From Lentisphaerota bacterium (GTDB lineage: Bacteria; Verrucomicrobiota; Lentisphaeria; Victivallales; Victivallaceae), in contig SUVY01000028.1 in the NCBI GenBank assembly GCA_015061775.1, positions 1 to 32,254 of the forward strand: a stretch of 32,254 nt of DNA, given 5' to 3'. Positions 6,556 to 14,809 of the stretch are shown piece after piece. A model generated the notes under the pieces. The model ran no database searches and was not told the DNA's origin. It worked only from the letters and a program-made list of their open reading frames with translations. The translations under genes and the position numbers were made by a program. Position 1 is the stretch's first letter, and each line of letters starts with the position of its first letter.

Positions 6556-7854
6556 TTAGTTCTTCATGACATCAGTCAGGTCGATGATCTCGCCGGACTC
6601 GATGGACTTGAAGACCGCGTCTCCGATGGAGATGGCGCAGAGACCATCTTTGGAGTCCGCGAGGATGTCGTAGGGACGATCCTCAAGAACGCCCATGAAG
6701 ACATCTTCCTGGATGAGCGGGTCGCCGCCGCCGTGGCCGCCGACTCCCGGTTTGATCCAGATGCGCTCGAGTGAGCCGAAAATCGGATAGTAATCGATGT
6801 AGTTTTCGGTGTTGTGCGGGAAGCTGGTTCCGCCGGCACCGCCGATCTGCTCGCACTCGATACGTCCGTGAGTACCGTTGATGGCGAGTTTGTATCCCTC
6901 ATACGGAGTTGAGAAGTTGGCTGAGTAGTTCAGCAGGACTCCGTTGGAGTATTTGACGTTGGCGACGAAGGTGTCGTGGATGTTGATCTCGCTGTCGAAC
7001 ATGCACATATCAGCGCGGTAGAGCTCCGGAGTGAAGAGCAGACCGTGAGAAGCATCGAAAGCATCGAGGTGATCGTCGTGGATCTTGATGGAGGTTGCAC
7101 GGGTCTCCCAGCGGGCCTTGTAGGCACACTTCATGAACTCGGGGCACTCAGCGCAGTGACGTCCGTCTTTCTTGGAGGGGTTGAAGGGACCGTTGGGGCC
7201 GAAGTGGTTCAGAGCTCCGAAAGCGTGGACTTTCTCCGGCTCGTTGCAGCCGATCCACCAGCTGACCAGGTCGAAGTGGTGGCTGGACTTGTGGATTGAA
7301 AGACTTCCTGAGTTCTCACGCATACGGTTCCAGCGATGGAAATAGCTTGAGCCGTGTTTGATGTCGATATACCAGTTGAGGTCAACGTGGGTGACTTTAC
7401 CGATTTTTCCTTCGATGACCATCTCGCGCAGCTTGCGGTGGGTCGGGGAGTAACGGTAGTTGAAGGTGCAGACGACTTTACCCTTGGATTTCTTCTCAGC
7501 TTCGCGGACTTGGATCGCCTGTTCCCAGTTGATGGTCATGGGTTTCTCGGTGATGACATCGAGATCTTTCTCGAGAGCCTTGATGATGTACTCAGCGTGG
7601 AAGCTGTCGCGGCTGACCACGAATACGGCATCCGGTTTGGTCTCTGCGATCATCTTGTCAAATTCTTTTTCATTGTAGCAGGGAACATCCTTGCTCTCGG
7701 GAATCTGACGTTTGCAGACATCGAAACGGACGGGGTCGATATCGAGCATACCGACGAACTCAGCCTGTTTCGAGAAGGTCTCATACATCGGTTTGATCCA
7801 CATTCCGATGGCGCGTCCGGAGACACCGCAGACAACATAACGGCGTTTTGACAT
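6556..7854 (-). CDS. Gfo/Idh/MocA family oxidoreductase
   Basis: NAD(P)-dependent sugar or cyclitol dehydrogenase-like protein of 432 residues. It has an N-terminal Rossmann motif (VVCGVSGRAIG, about 7-17), the family EKP motif (E103-P105), and a C-terminal domain with HKSSHHFDLVSWW, the likely catalytic histidine region. A cysteine cluster CxxCxxxxxC (about 239-248, RHCAECPEFMKC) sits in a loop; similar clusters occur in some relatives from PVC bacteria. No Tat signal is seen, so it is probably cytoplasmic. AAAGGAA lies upstream of the start. A gap of about 250 bases with a hairpin separates it from the mannosidase gene, so it has its own transcript. Substrate unknown; family members oxidise inositols, glucosides or aminosugars. 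Confidence 0.9.
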   Translation of the reverse strand: MSKRRYVVCGVSGRAIGMWIKPMYETFSKQAEFVGMLDIDPVRFDVCKRQIPESKDVPCYNEKEFDKMIAETKPDAVFVVSRDSFHAEYIIKALEKDLDVITEKPMTINWEQAIQVREAEKKSKGKVVCTFNYRYSPTHRKLREMVIEGKIGKVTHVDLNWYIDIKHGSSYFHRWNRMRENSGSLSIHKSSHHFDLVSWWIGCNEPEKVHAFGALNHFGPNGPFNPSKKDGRHCAECPEFMKCAYKARWETRATSIKIHDDHLDAFDASHGLLFTPELYRADMCMFDSEINIHDTFVANVKYSNGVLLNYSANFSTPYEGYKLAINGTHGRIECEQIGGAGGTSFPHNTENYIDYYPIFGSLERIWIKPGVGGHGGGDPLIQEDVFMGVLEDRPYDILADSKDGLCAISIGDAVFKSIESGEIIDLTDVMKN

Positions 7855-8038
7855 TTTTTTATTTCCTTTTAGTTTGATTTACGGAATTCTTGCGATTCCT
7901 GTACTTTAAAATGGTACGGTATTTAATTTATCACATAATTGTACAATTTCAAGCTCTATTATTGAAAATTTATTCGTATTAACAGCTTATCCCCTGCTTT
8001 CTCAGATAATACTGTGTCTAAATGCAGAAAACAACAGG

Positions 8039-8073
8039 ACGGCGGCAGGTGTACATTTGCCGCCTGTCGCCGT
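8039..8073 (-). terminator. Hairpin after the alpha-mannosidase gene
   Basis: An 11 bp stem with one G-U pair (8039-8049 with 8063-8073) lies 28 bases downstream of the mannosidase stop codon. On the minus strand TGTTGTTTTC follows, a weak T-rich tail. It is the probable end of the two-gene mannosidase transcript. Confidence 0.55.
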
Positions 8074-8101
8074 TCTATGAAAAAAGTTGAGATTGTAAGC
8101 G

Positions 8102-11100
8102 TCAGCGTTTGATACGCAGAGTTCTGATTTCAAAGGGCTTGAACTTCAGCTCTGCGCTCAGGGAGTCTTTTGCGATATCCTGAGTATCGCTCCACTCGAT
8201 CATATTGCATTCTGTTATGGTCACAGGTCGTGCGAAGTCGAGCTTCACGCTGCCGTTGGTTCCATTGGTTTCCACCAGACGGATGATGAGGTCATCGCTC
8301 TTTTCCGCCTTTTTGACCGCTCCGACGGAGACGTTCTTTATCTCGGAAAGCGTAAACGGTATATCCAGACCGGCTTTTCCTTCGATCACCGTGAGGGGGC
8401 GGTTGAGCATGGCGCCTTCGCGCATGACGTCTCCTGAGGTGAGGTTTCCGGAGTGCGGAAGGAAACTGTAAGTAAAGAGATGCTCTCCCTGGTCTGCATC
8501 ATAGTCCGGATGGGTCGGAGAGCGCAGCAGATTGAGGTCGAGCGTATCGCAGGTAAGATGATAGCCGTACTTGCAGTCGTTGAGCAAAGCAGCTCCTCCG
8601 TTGGCGTCGCTGATATCGACATAGTTGTGGGCTGCGACTTCAAAGCGGGCAAAGTCCCAGCTAGTGTTGGTGTGGGTCGGTCGGCGGGTGTATCCGTACT
8701 GGATATCGCAGGAGGCTTCTGTTGAGTTGACCGCGGTTTTGAAGGCGACCCTGAGCATTTTGTGACGCTCATGCCAGTCAACGCGGGTGACAAAATCAAG
8801 CCGTTTGCTTCCTGAGCGGAGCACGACCTGCTGATTTACAGTTGAATTTTTTCCGCAAGCAAGTTCAAATTCGAGAGACTGCCGCAGAGCTCCTGAGCTC
8901 TTTTTTACTGCGGACACTCCGACAGCTCCGGCTGGAACGCCATCCATATAATTGACATCGATATCCCAGGCATCCCAGCACTTGGGATTGTCAACATAGA
9001 CGTTCAAGTTGTTTCCGGAGCCGGAAATGATTTCCATGCCGCGCTCTTTGTCGTAAGCTGAGAGCAGAACGGCGTTACGGTCAAATTCATAGCGGATAAG
9101 CTCGTTTTCGAGAACGAGTTTTCCGTCATTTATCTGAGCAGCGGCATCTGTTTTTGAGCTTTTGCTGATGACAAGTTTGCTGCACGGAGCAACATCAACA
9201 AGACACCATAACGCGTCCTCGTCCTGCTGGACGGGCAGGGGTGTACCGTTTTCATCGGTCACGCTGCAGCCGCTCCACGAATCTGGAAGCTTGATCAGCT
9301 CCTGAACAGGGTAACTCAAGGTATTTACCAGAGTGAGCGAGTCAGGGCAGGCATTGAACATTTCTCCGGCTTCACGGATGAGTTTGCTGCACTTTTCAAT
9401 GATATCGGCGTACTCTTTTTCTGTAACAGTATAGACCTGACGCACGGATGAACCGGGAATGATGTCATGAAACTGATTACAGAGCAAAGTTTTCCACATC
9501 TTATCCAGCTCAGAGGCAGGATATTTTTCTGTCGGAAGACTGCTGTAAATAAATTCCGTTGCCGCAAGGAGCTGTTCACACTTGCGGTTGCCTCTTTTGG
9601 TGCGGCTCTGGGTGGTGAGTGTTCCGCGGTGCAGCTCAAGATAGAGCTCGCCTACCCAGGCGGGAAGGAGGGGGATATACTCTTTTATCCGCTCAAAAAA
9701 CGCCGCGGCAGTACCGAATTTAACTTTGGGAACTCCCTCGAGGTCGGCACAGCGTCGGGTGTTTTCGATGTAGCGCATGGCAGGACCTCCGCCTCCGTCA
9801 CCGATTCCGGCGAGGGTCATGAATTCCGGAATGATGTCTGACTCATTGAAGTTGTCTCTCGCTTTGATGAGCCCTTTGGGGTCGGCAGAGGAGTTGTAGG
9901 TGTCTTCAGGAGGAAAGTGGGTCAGAACTTTAGTTCCGTCTATACCCTGCCACATGAAGGTGTTATACGGAAATTTGTTGAACTGATTCCATGATATTTT
10001 CTGGGTGAGGAAGTAATCGCATCCGCATTTTTTGATGATCTGCGGCATAGCGGCTGAGTAACCGAATACGTCAGGAATCCAGAGATTTTTGACATCGACG
10101 CCGAATTCGTCCATAAAGAAGTTTTTTCCGTGGATGAACTGGCGTATCATGGATTCTCCGGAGGTGATGTTGCAGTCGGCTTCGACCCACATACCGCCCT
10201 GACACTCCCAGCGGCCAGCCTTGACCTGTGCTCTGATTTTTTCAAATAGTTCCGGATAGTGCTCTTTGACAAAAGCGTAGAGTTGTGGCTGGCTTGCTCC
10301 AAAGATGAACTCGGGATACTTTTCGATATTGGCTATCTGGCTTGAGAAGGTACGCGCGGCTTTGCGGATCGACTCCCTGACCGCCCAAAGCCAGCCGACG
10401 TCGATATGGGCGTGGCCGATGGTGGTGGCGGTAAGTTCTGAGTCAGTTGCCTTGAATTCAAGCTGTTTTTTCAGTATCGCGCGTGCCGCAGATGCATTTG
10501 CGGGATCGTCAGCAAATACTGCTTCAGCTCTGGCGAGCGCGGAAGCAATCTGTTTTTTTCTGGCACACGGTTTTTCGTATGACTCAAAGAGAGAAAAGAG
10601 GACATTTACATCGGCAAAGAGCTGGAACATCTCTTCATCGAAAACTCCGATCTGCATGATACGGCAGAGACCGTCGGGGTCGGTTTCGTCCTCTCCGAAC
10701 ATTCCGTTGGCGGCGGCTTCGCACCAGAAGTCGATTTTTGAGCCGCTCTCCGCGCAGGGAAGCACCTGATAGTACTCCTTTTTGTAGTACGGATTGTATA
10801 TCGAGTGGGTGGTGAGACCGAAGACCGGAACGCCGCTGTTGTCGAAAATCAGCACTTCAGCTCCGAGATTGAGGCGTACCCATACGGGTTTGCCGACCCA
10901 TTCGGGCTTGACGTCGCAGGTGAAGTGGAACCAGGCGTTCTCCCAGCGTTTGGCATAGAAGTCTCCCTGTTTGACGTGCATTTCAACTCCGGAACATCTC
11001 TTTTCAAAAGGAACCGGCTCAACGGTATGATAGCAGACGGCTTCAAGTTCGTATTTGTCAAACAAAAAGTTGTTATCAAGTCTTTCGAGGAACTTTTCAA

Positions 11101-11137
11101 ACGTCTTTTTCTGTTCCTGGAAAATCTTTTCTCTCAT
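8102..11137 (-). CDS. Alpha-mannosidase, glycoside hydrolase family 38
   Basis: Retaining alpha-mannosidase releasing mannose from alpha-mannosides such as N-glycan fragments. It has 1011 residues, the usual length of bacterial GH38 enzymes. The N-terminal beta domain (1-230) precedes the catalytic (beta/alpha)7 domain, with the zinc-binding HAHID motif (H242, H244, D246), AGRWECQGGMWVEAD and WIPDVFGY, whose D356 is the expected nucleophile. The middle helical domain and C-terminal beta-sandwich domains follow. No signal peptide is seen, so it probably acts in the cytoplasm on imported oligosaccharides. It is 15 bases downstream of the quinone oxidoreductase gene and shares its transcript. 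GGAG lies 8 bases before the start. Confidence 0.95.
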   Translation of the reverse strand: MREKIFQEQKKTFEKFLERLDNNFLFDKYELEAVCYHTVEPVPFEKRCSGVEMHVKQGDFYAKRWENAWFHFTCDVKPEWVGKPVWVRLNLGAEVLIFDNSGVPVFGLTTHSIYNPYYKKEYYQVLPCAESGSKIDFWCEAAANGMFGEDETDPDGLCRIMQIGVFDEEMFQLFADVNVLFSLFESYEKPCARKKQIASALARAEAVFADDPANASAARAILKKQLEFKATDSELTATTIGHAHIDVGWLWAVRESIRKAARTFSSQIANIEKYPEFIFGASQPQLYAFVKEHYPELFEKIRAQVKAGRWECQGGMWVEADCNITSGESMIRQFIHGKNFFMDEFGVDVKNLWIPDVFGYSAAMPQIIKKCGCDYFLTQKISWNQFNKFPYNTFMWQGIDGTKVLTHFPPEDTYNSSADPKGLIKARDNFNESDIIPEFMTLAGIGDGGGGPAMRYIENTRRCADLEGVPKVKFGTAAAFFERIKEYIPLLPAWVGELYLELHRGTLTTQSRTKRGNRKCEQLLAATEFIYSSLPTEKYPASELDKMWKTLLCNQFHDIIPGSSVRQVYTVTEKEYADIIEKCSKLIREAGEMFNACPDSLTLVNTLSYPVQELIKLPDSWSGCSVTDENGTPLPVQQDEDALWCLVDVAPCSKLVISKSSKTDAAAQINDGKLVLENELIRYEFDRNAVLLSAYDKERGMEIISGSGNNLNVYVDNPKCWDAWDIDVNYMDGVPAGAVGVSAVKKSSGALRQSLEFELACGKNSTVNQQVVLRSGSKRLDFVTRVDWHERHKMLRVAFKTAVNSTEASCDIQYGYTRRPTHTNTSWDFARFEVAAHNYVDISDANGGAALLNDCKYGYHLTCDTLDLNLLRSPTHPDYDADQGEHLFTYSFLPHSGNLTSGDVMREGAMLNRPLTVIEGKAGLDIPFTLSEIKNVSVGAVKKAEKSDDLIIRLVETNGTNGSVKLDFARPVTITECNMIEWSDTQDIAKDSLSAELKFKPFEIRTLRIKR

Positions 11138-11152
11138 GACGGTATTCTCCGT

Positions 11153-12112
11153 TTACCTCAGCGTCAGCACTACTTTGCCGATGTTTTCCGAGCGGCGCAG
11201 CACGGCGTGAGCCTCTTCGACCTGCTGTATCGGATAGACGGCATGGATATTGCTAACGAGTTTCTTTGATATGAAAAGCGGAATCAACTCATCGTGCAAG
11301 GCTTTCATGATGCGGCTCTTCTCTTCAGAAGTACGGCTTCTCAGAGTGCTGCCGATGAGCTTTATGCGCTTGCGCCAGATGTTTTCAAGGTTGATTTGTG
11401 TTTCCGCTCCGCCCATGGAGGCGATCATTATCCAGCGTCCTTTAAAAACCATCTGCTGGATACATTTGCCCATATTGGCTCCTCCGATGCAGTCGAGCGC
11501 GACAGATGGCGGATTTGCTTCGAGAACGCTCAGGATATCCTCTTTTTTGTAGTTTACAGCAATATCTGCTCCGAGTTTTTTGACGAAATCGGCTTTATCC
11601 TCTGAACCGACAGTGGTGATGACCTTTGCTCCGTAGAGTTTGGCGAGCTGTATCGCGGCGAGACCTACTCCGCTTGCACCCGCCTGCACGTAGAAGATGT
11701 CATCTTTGGTCAAGCCGCCCGCCTCAAACATCAAATTGAGGTAAACGGTGCACCATACCTCAGGAATCGACGCGGCTTCGACGAAGCTCATCTCATCCGG
11801 GATCGGAATTACCATGCCTTCTGGAACAGCGATCTGTTCAGAGTAACCGCCTCCGCCTACGAGCGCGCAGACACGGTCTCCTTTTTTGAATTGACTTCCC
11901 TGCGGAGCGTCAAGGACAACTCCAGACACTTCAAGACCGCACCATTGCGGCCACTCCGGAGGAGAGGCATACTTGCCATCTTTCTGCATAAGATCCGCGC
12001 GGTTGACCGCTGCTGCGTGGACTTCGATGAGGACTTCATCATCTTTTTGTACAGGGGCAGGAACATCGCTCCAGGCGAAATCGAGTTTATCATCCAATAT
12101 CATAGCTTTCAT
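11153..12112 (-). CDS. NAD(P)H-quinone oxidoreductase, PIG3 type (MDR superfamily)
   Basis: Medium-chain dehydrogenase/reductase of 319 residues lacking structural zinc cysteines. It has the N-terminal GroES-like domain with AAAVNRADLMQKDGKY and PPEWPQWCGLEVSGVV, which are characteristic of the PIG3/TP53I3 quinone oxidoreductase group. The NADPH-binding Rossmann fold starts at QAGASGVGLAAIQLAKLYG. It is likely a cytoplasmic NADPH-dependent reductase of quinones or enones. It is the first gene of a two-gene unit with the GH38 mannosidase, a pairing that hints at a sugar-linked role or simply co-expression. GGAG is 12 bases before the start, a rather long spacing. Confidence 0.88.
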   Translation of the reverse strand: MKAMILDDKLDFAWSDVPAPVQKDDEVLIEVHAAAVNRADLMQKDGKYASPPEWPQWCGLEVSGVVLDAPQGSQFKKGDRVCALVGGGGYSEQIAVPEGMVIPIPDEMSFVEAASIPEVWCTVYLNLMFEAGGLTKDDIFYVQAGASGVGLAAIQLAKLYGAKVITTVGSEDKADFVKKLGADIAVNYKKEDILSVLEANPPSVALDCIGGANMGKCIQQMVFKGRWIMIASMGGAETQINLENIWRKRIKLIGSTLRSRTSEEKSRIMKALHDELIPLFISKKLVSNIHAVYPIQQVEEAHAVLRRSENIGKVVLTLR

Positions 12113-12193
12113 GGTTTCTGTGTGCTCCTATAGTTGATTGTTAAACATTGATTGTATATTATACACGCACTTGAGCTCAAAATCAAGACAGGT

Positions 12194-12224
12194 GCGCAAA
12201 AAAGGTGAAAAAACAGTTTTGCGC
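12194..12224 (-). terminator. Weak hairpin after the LacI-type regulator gene
   Basis: GCGCAAAA (12194-12201) pairs with TTTTGCGC (12217-12224), 5 bases beyond the regulator's stop codon. The T-runs lie in the loop rather than after the stem, so termination is uncertain. Confidence 0.35.
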
Positions 12225-12229
12225 CGCTT

Positions 12230-13216
12230 TTAAGAGGACTCACGGATTATGAGATCGCACCTGACGACCGTGTTAGGAAGATTTTTCTTGCCGTCAAAGA
12301 GTTGTTCGATCATCTTTCCCGCCTCAACTCCCAACCGGTGCAAATGCAGGGATACTGTGGAGAGAGATGGAATGTAATTTTTTGATATCGCTATATCGTC
12401 GAAACCGATAACTCCGATATCCTGCGGGATCTTTATTCCGAGCTCAGTAGCGCGCTTGATAAAACCGATGGCGATGATGTCATTGGCGCAGAGTATGCAA
12501 TCGATGTTGCGGTGGTTGCGGAAAATCTCTTCAGCGGCATGGCTTCCGTATTGGAAACCGGCTCCGCCTCTTATCTCATATACCTCACTCTCATCGACTC
12601 CGAATCCGCGGGCAAAGCCCTGTTTTTTGGGGCGGTCGAGGTGTCCGGAAACGTATGCCGGATGTTTTCTGCCGGTCTCACGGAAATATTTACCGGCGAG
12701 AGTTGCTCCATAGCCGTTGTCATAGTCGATGGTGTTGACGCTGTTTTCACCGCTTCTGCCAATGACAACGCACGGAATGTGGTTTTTGAAGGCAAGGTCT
12801 GCGAGGGCGGCGGCTCCCGGAGTTCCGCTGATGATGATGGCTCCGGAAACTCTTCCGTCAAGGATCTGCTCTTTTGCTTCGGAGAGCAGGCGTTCATCGT
12901 CTTCGTCGAAGGCCGTGACATTGAAGATACGGTCGCGTCTCAGAGTGCGGTTGACTCCAAGAACTATCTCTGAAATGAAGTAATCGGGCTCCTCGGTGTA
13001 GAGTTCAGGGTAGAAAAACGCGATGCAGCCTCCGTGTTTTTTGCCGAGATTTCTTGCGTGGAAACTGGCATAATAGCCCAACTCTTCAGCCGCGTCGAGA
13101 ATTTTTTTCTTGGTTTCCTGGCTGATCCTGCCTCTGCCCCCGAAAGCCCGCGATACAGTGGCGCAAGAGACTCCGACAGCTTTGGCAAAACTTTTGATAT
13201 CCATTTCTGATGACAT
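12230..13216 (-). CDS. LacI/GalR family transcriptional regulator
   Basis: DNA-binding repressor or activator of 328 residues. The N-terminal helix-turn-helix (IKSFAKAVGVSCATVSRAF, about 7-25) is followed by the hinge helix region (AEELGYYASFHARNLGKK), then a periplasmic-binding-protein-like effector domain to the end (CILCANDIIAIGFIKRATELG and IGVIGFDDIAISKNYIPSLSTV). It is transcribed away from the nagA operon, and the shared region holds two inverted operator-like sites, so it probably controls that operon and itself. Effector unknown; an amino-sugar phosphate is a fair guess. No clear ribosome binding site precedes either ATG at 13216 or 13204, so the start is uncertain by four codons. 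Confidence 0.9.
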   Translation of the reverse strand: MSSEMDIKSFAKAVGVSCATVSRAFGGRGRISQETKKKILDAAEELGYYASFHARNLGKKHGGCIAFFYPELYTEEPDYFISEIVLGVNRTLRRDRIFNVTAFDEDDERLLSEAKEQILDGRVSGAIIISGTPGAAALADLAFKNHIPCVVIGRSGENSVNTIDYDNGYGATLAGKYFRETGRKHPAYVSGHLDRPKKQGFARGFGVDESEVYEIRGGAGFQYGSHAAEEIFRNHRNIDCILCANDIIAIGFIKRATELGIKIPQDIGVIGFDDIAISKNYIPSLSTVSLHLHRLGVEAGKMIEQLFDGKKNLPNTVVRCDLIIRESS

Positions 13217-13231
13217 GATTTTTTTAATATT

Positions 13232-13249
13232 TGCGTAAACGTTTTCTCA
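13232..13249. promoter_or_regulatory. Operator-like site O1 for the LacI-type regulator
   Basis: TGCGTAAACGTTTTCTCA, centred on AAACGTTT, has the palindromic CG-centred form of LacI/GalR operators. It lies 16 bases before the regulator start codon. Its left part is the reverse complement, with one mismatch, of part of the site at 13312-13329. Confidence 0.6.
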
Positions 13250-13311
13250 TATGTCGTGGTAATAAAATAATGCTTGAAATGGAAAAATCAAATTATTTTT
13301 ATAAAATTTTT

Positions 13312-13329
13312 TGCGAAAATGTTTACGCA
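13312..13329. promoter_or_regulatory. Operator-like site O2 for the LacI-type regulator
   Basis: TGCGAAAATGTTTACGCA is a near-perfect 18 bp palindrome of form TGCGWAAAYRTTTWCGCA. It lies about 30 bases before a TATAAT sequence (13359-13364) that may be the -10 box of the operon starting at 13404. No -35 box with ideal spacing was found, which would suit an activated or repressor-occluded promoter. Confidence 0.65.
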
Positions 13330-13403
13330 AATTTGCAAAAGTTGAAAATTTGTATTATTATAATAGCGCAACCAGTATCTAAATAACATAAGGAGATATC
13401 ACT

Positions 13404-14792
13404 ATGATAAAAGTCGCCCCCGCGATCCGTCCCGAGCTCGATCCTGAGTATGTGCCCGCAGTTCTGTGGAACCGTGAATACCGTAAACTTGCCGCTGAGA
13501 CGGCAGGCTCAAAGCGTGTCGTTTTTTCTTTCAAACGCCCCAACGGAACGGTATCTGTGTTTGATACAGTCATGCTTCCGCATACCGCGGAGTACCGCGA
13601 AATAAACATCAAATATGCCGAGCGCATCATCAAATTCCTGCTCTGGATGAAGGGCGGATATGAGGTAGTTATCGCCAACGCTCCGGAGCTTGCTGAGGAT
13701 ATCGCCGCGATATACAGCCCCGCCGGAGAGCGTAAATTCGATTACGAGATCATGGGTGAGACCATCTATGGAAGACCCTTCAAGGTGACTGCTGTTGCGC
13801 TCGAAGAGACTCCAGCTGAGAGCGAGATGCAGGTCAAGCTCGGAGGTCACCTCGACGGCTGCCGCATCGGTTTTGACCTCGGCGGATCCGACCGCAAATG
13901 CGCGGCGGTGATCGACGGCAAAGTCGTGCATACAGAAGAGGTGGTCTGGGATCCCTATTTCCAGAAAGACCCCGAGTACCATAAGGCTGGAATCCGCGAC
14001 TCCCTGCGCCGCGCTGCTGAAAAACTTCCGCGAGTCGATGCCATCGGAGGAAGTGCCGCCGGAGTCTATGTTGACAATCATCCCCGTCTTGCCTCACTCT
14101 TCCGCGGAATATCCAAAGAGGATTTTGCAAAACACATCGTTCCGATCTTCGACGAGATCCAGAAGGAGTACAACGTTCCCTTCGTGGTCGCCAATGACGG
14201 AGAGGTCACCGCTCTCGCCGGTGCCATGAGCATGGAGTCCAACGGAGTGCTCGGTCTCTCCATGGGAACCAGCCAGGCTATCGGTTATGTCAACGTCAAC
14301 GGAAACATCACCGACTGGCTCAATGAGCTGGCATTCGCTCCTGTCGATTACCGCGATGATGCTCCCGCCGATGAGTGGTCAGGAGATATCGGCTGCGGAG
14401 CTCAGTACTTCTCACAGCAGGCGGTTGCCCGTCTTGCTCCCGCCGCCGGACTGGAGTACCCCTCCGATATGCCGTTCCCCAAACGCCTTGAGGCAGTTCA
14501 GGCTCTGATGGCAGATGGAGACGAGCGCGCCGCAAAGATCTACCGCACTATCGGAGTCTGCTTCGGTTATGCGATCGCCCACTACGCCGACTTCTACGAG
14601 ATCAAAAATCTGCTTATCCTCGGACGCGTCAGCTCCGGCAAGGGCGGAGAGATCATCATCGAAGAGGCGAAAAAAGTTCTGGAAAAAGAGTTCCCCGAAC
14701 TTGCTTCAGGCATCACTTTCCGTATTCCTGATGAGAAGTTCAAACGTCACGGACAGGCGGTCATCGCCGCAAGTCTGCCCACCATCGGCTGA
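13404..14792 (+). CDS. ROK-like ASKHA-fold sugar kinase with an unassigned N-terminal domain
   Basis: The region from about residue 155 has ROK/ASKHA features: phosphate-1 loop RIGFDLGGSDRK (D158-S162), GGSAAGVYVD, the catalytic-type aspartate in VVANDGEVTALAGA, and the glycine-rich LGLSMGTSQAIGY loop. The usual ROK zinc motif (CxCGxxGC) is absent. Residues 1-150 form an additional domain that I do not recognise. Total length of 462 exceeds the usual 300-400 of ROK proteins. It is followed 17 bases later by nagA, so an N-acetylhexosamine kinase making the NagA substrate is the likely role. AAGGAGAT precedes the start. A non-catalytic sugar sensor is the alternative. Confidence 0.75.
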   Translation: MIKVAPAIRPELDPEYVPAVLWNREYRKLAAETAGSKRVVFSFKRPNGTVSVFDTVMLPHTAEYREINIKYAERIIKFLLWMKGGYEVVIANAPELAEDIAAIYSPAGERKFDYEIMGETIYGRPFKVTAVALEETPAESEMQVKLGGHLDGCRIGFDLGGSDRKCAAVIDGKVVHTEEVVWDPYFQKDPEYHKAGIRDSLRRAAEKLPRVDAIGGSAAGVYVDNHPRLASLFRGISKEDFAKHIVPIFDEIQKEYNVPFVVANDGEVTALAGAMSMESNGVLGLSMGTSQAIGYVNVNGNITDWLNELAFAPVDYRDDAPADEWSGDIGCGAQYFSQQAVARLAPAAGLEYPSDMPFPKRLEAVQALMADGDERAAKIYRTIGVCFGYAIAHYADFYEIKNLLILGRVSSGKGGEIIIEEAKKVLEKEFPELASGITFRIPDEKFKRHGQAVIAASLPTIG

Positions 14793-14809
14793 AAAACAGG
14801 AGGTATGAT

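Noticed and set aside
6307-6774. Intact plus-strand gene
   Set aside because: The second half is the reverse strand of the well-supported oxidoreductase gene; only the first part shows transposase-like residues.
12194-12224. Third operator for the LacI-type regulator
   Set aside because: GCGCAAAA/TTTTGCGC arms are separated by 15 bases and lack the GTAAACG core seen in the promoter sites.
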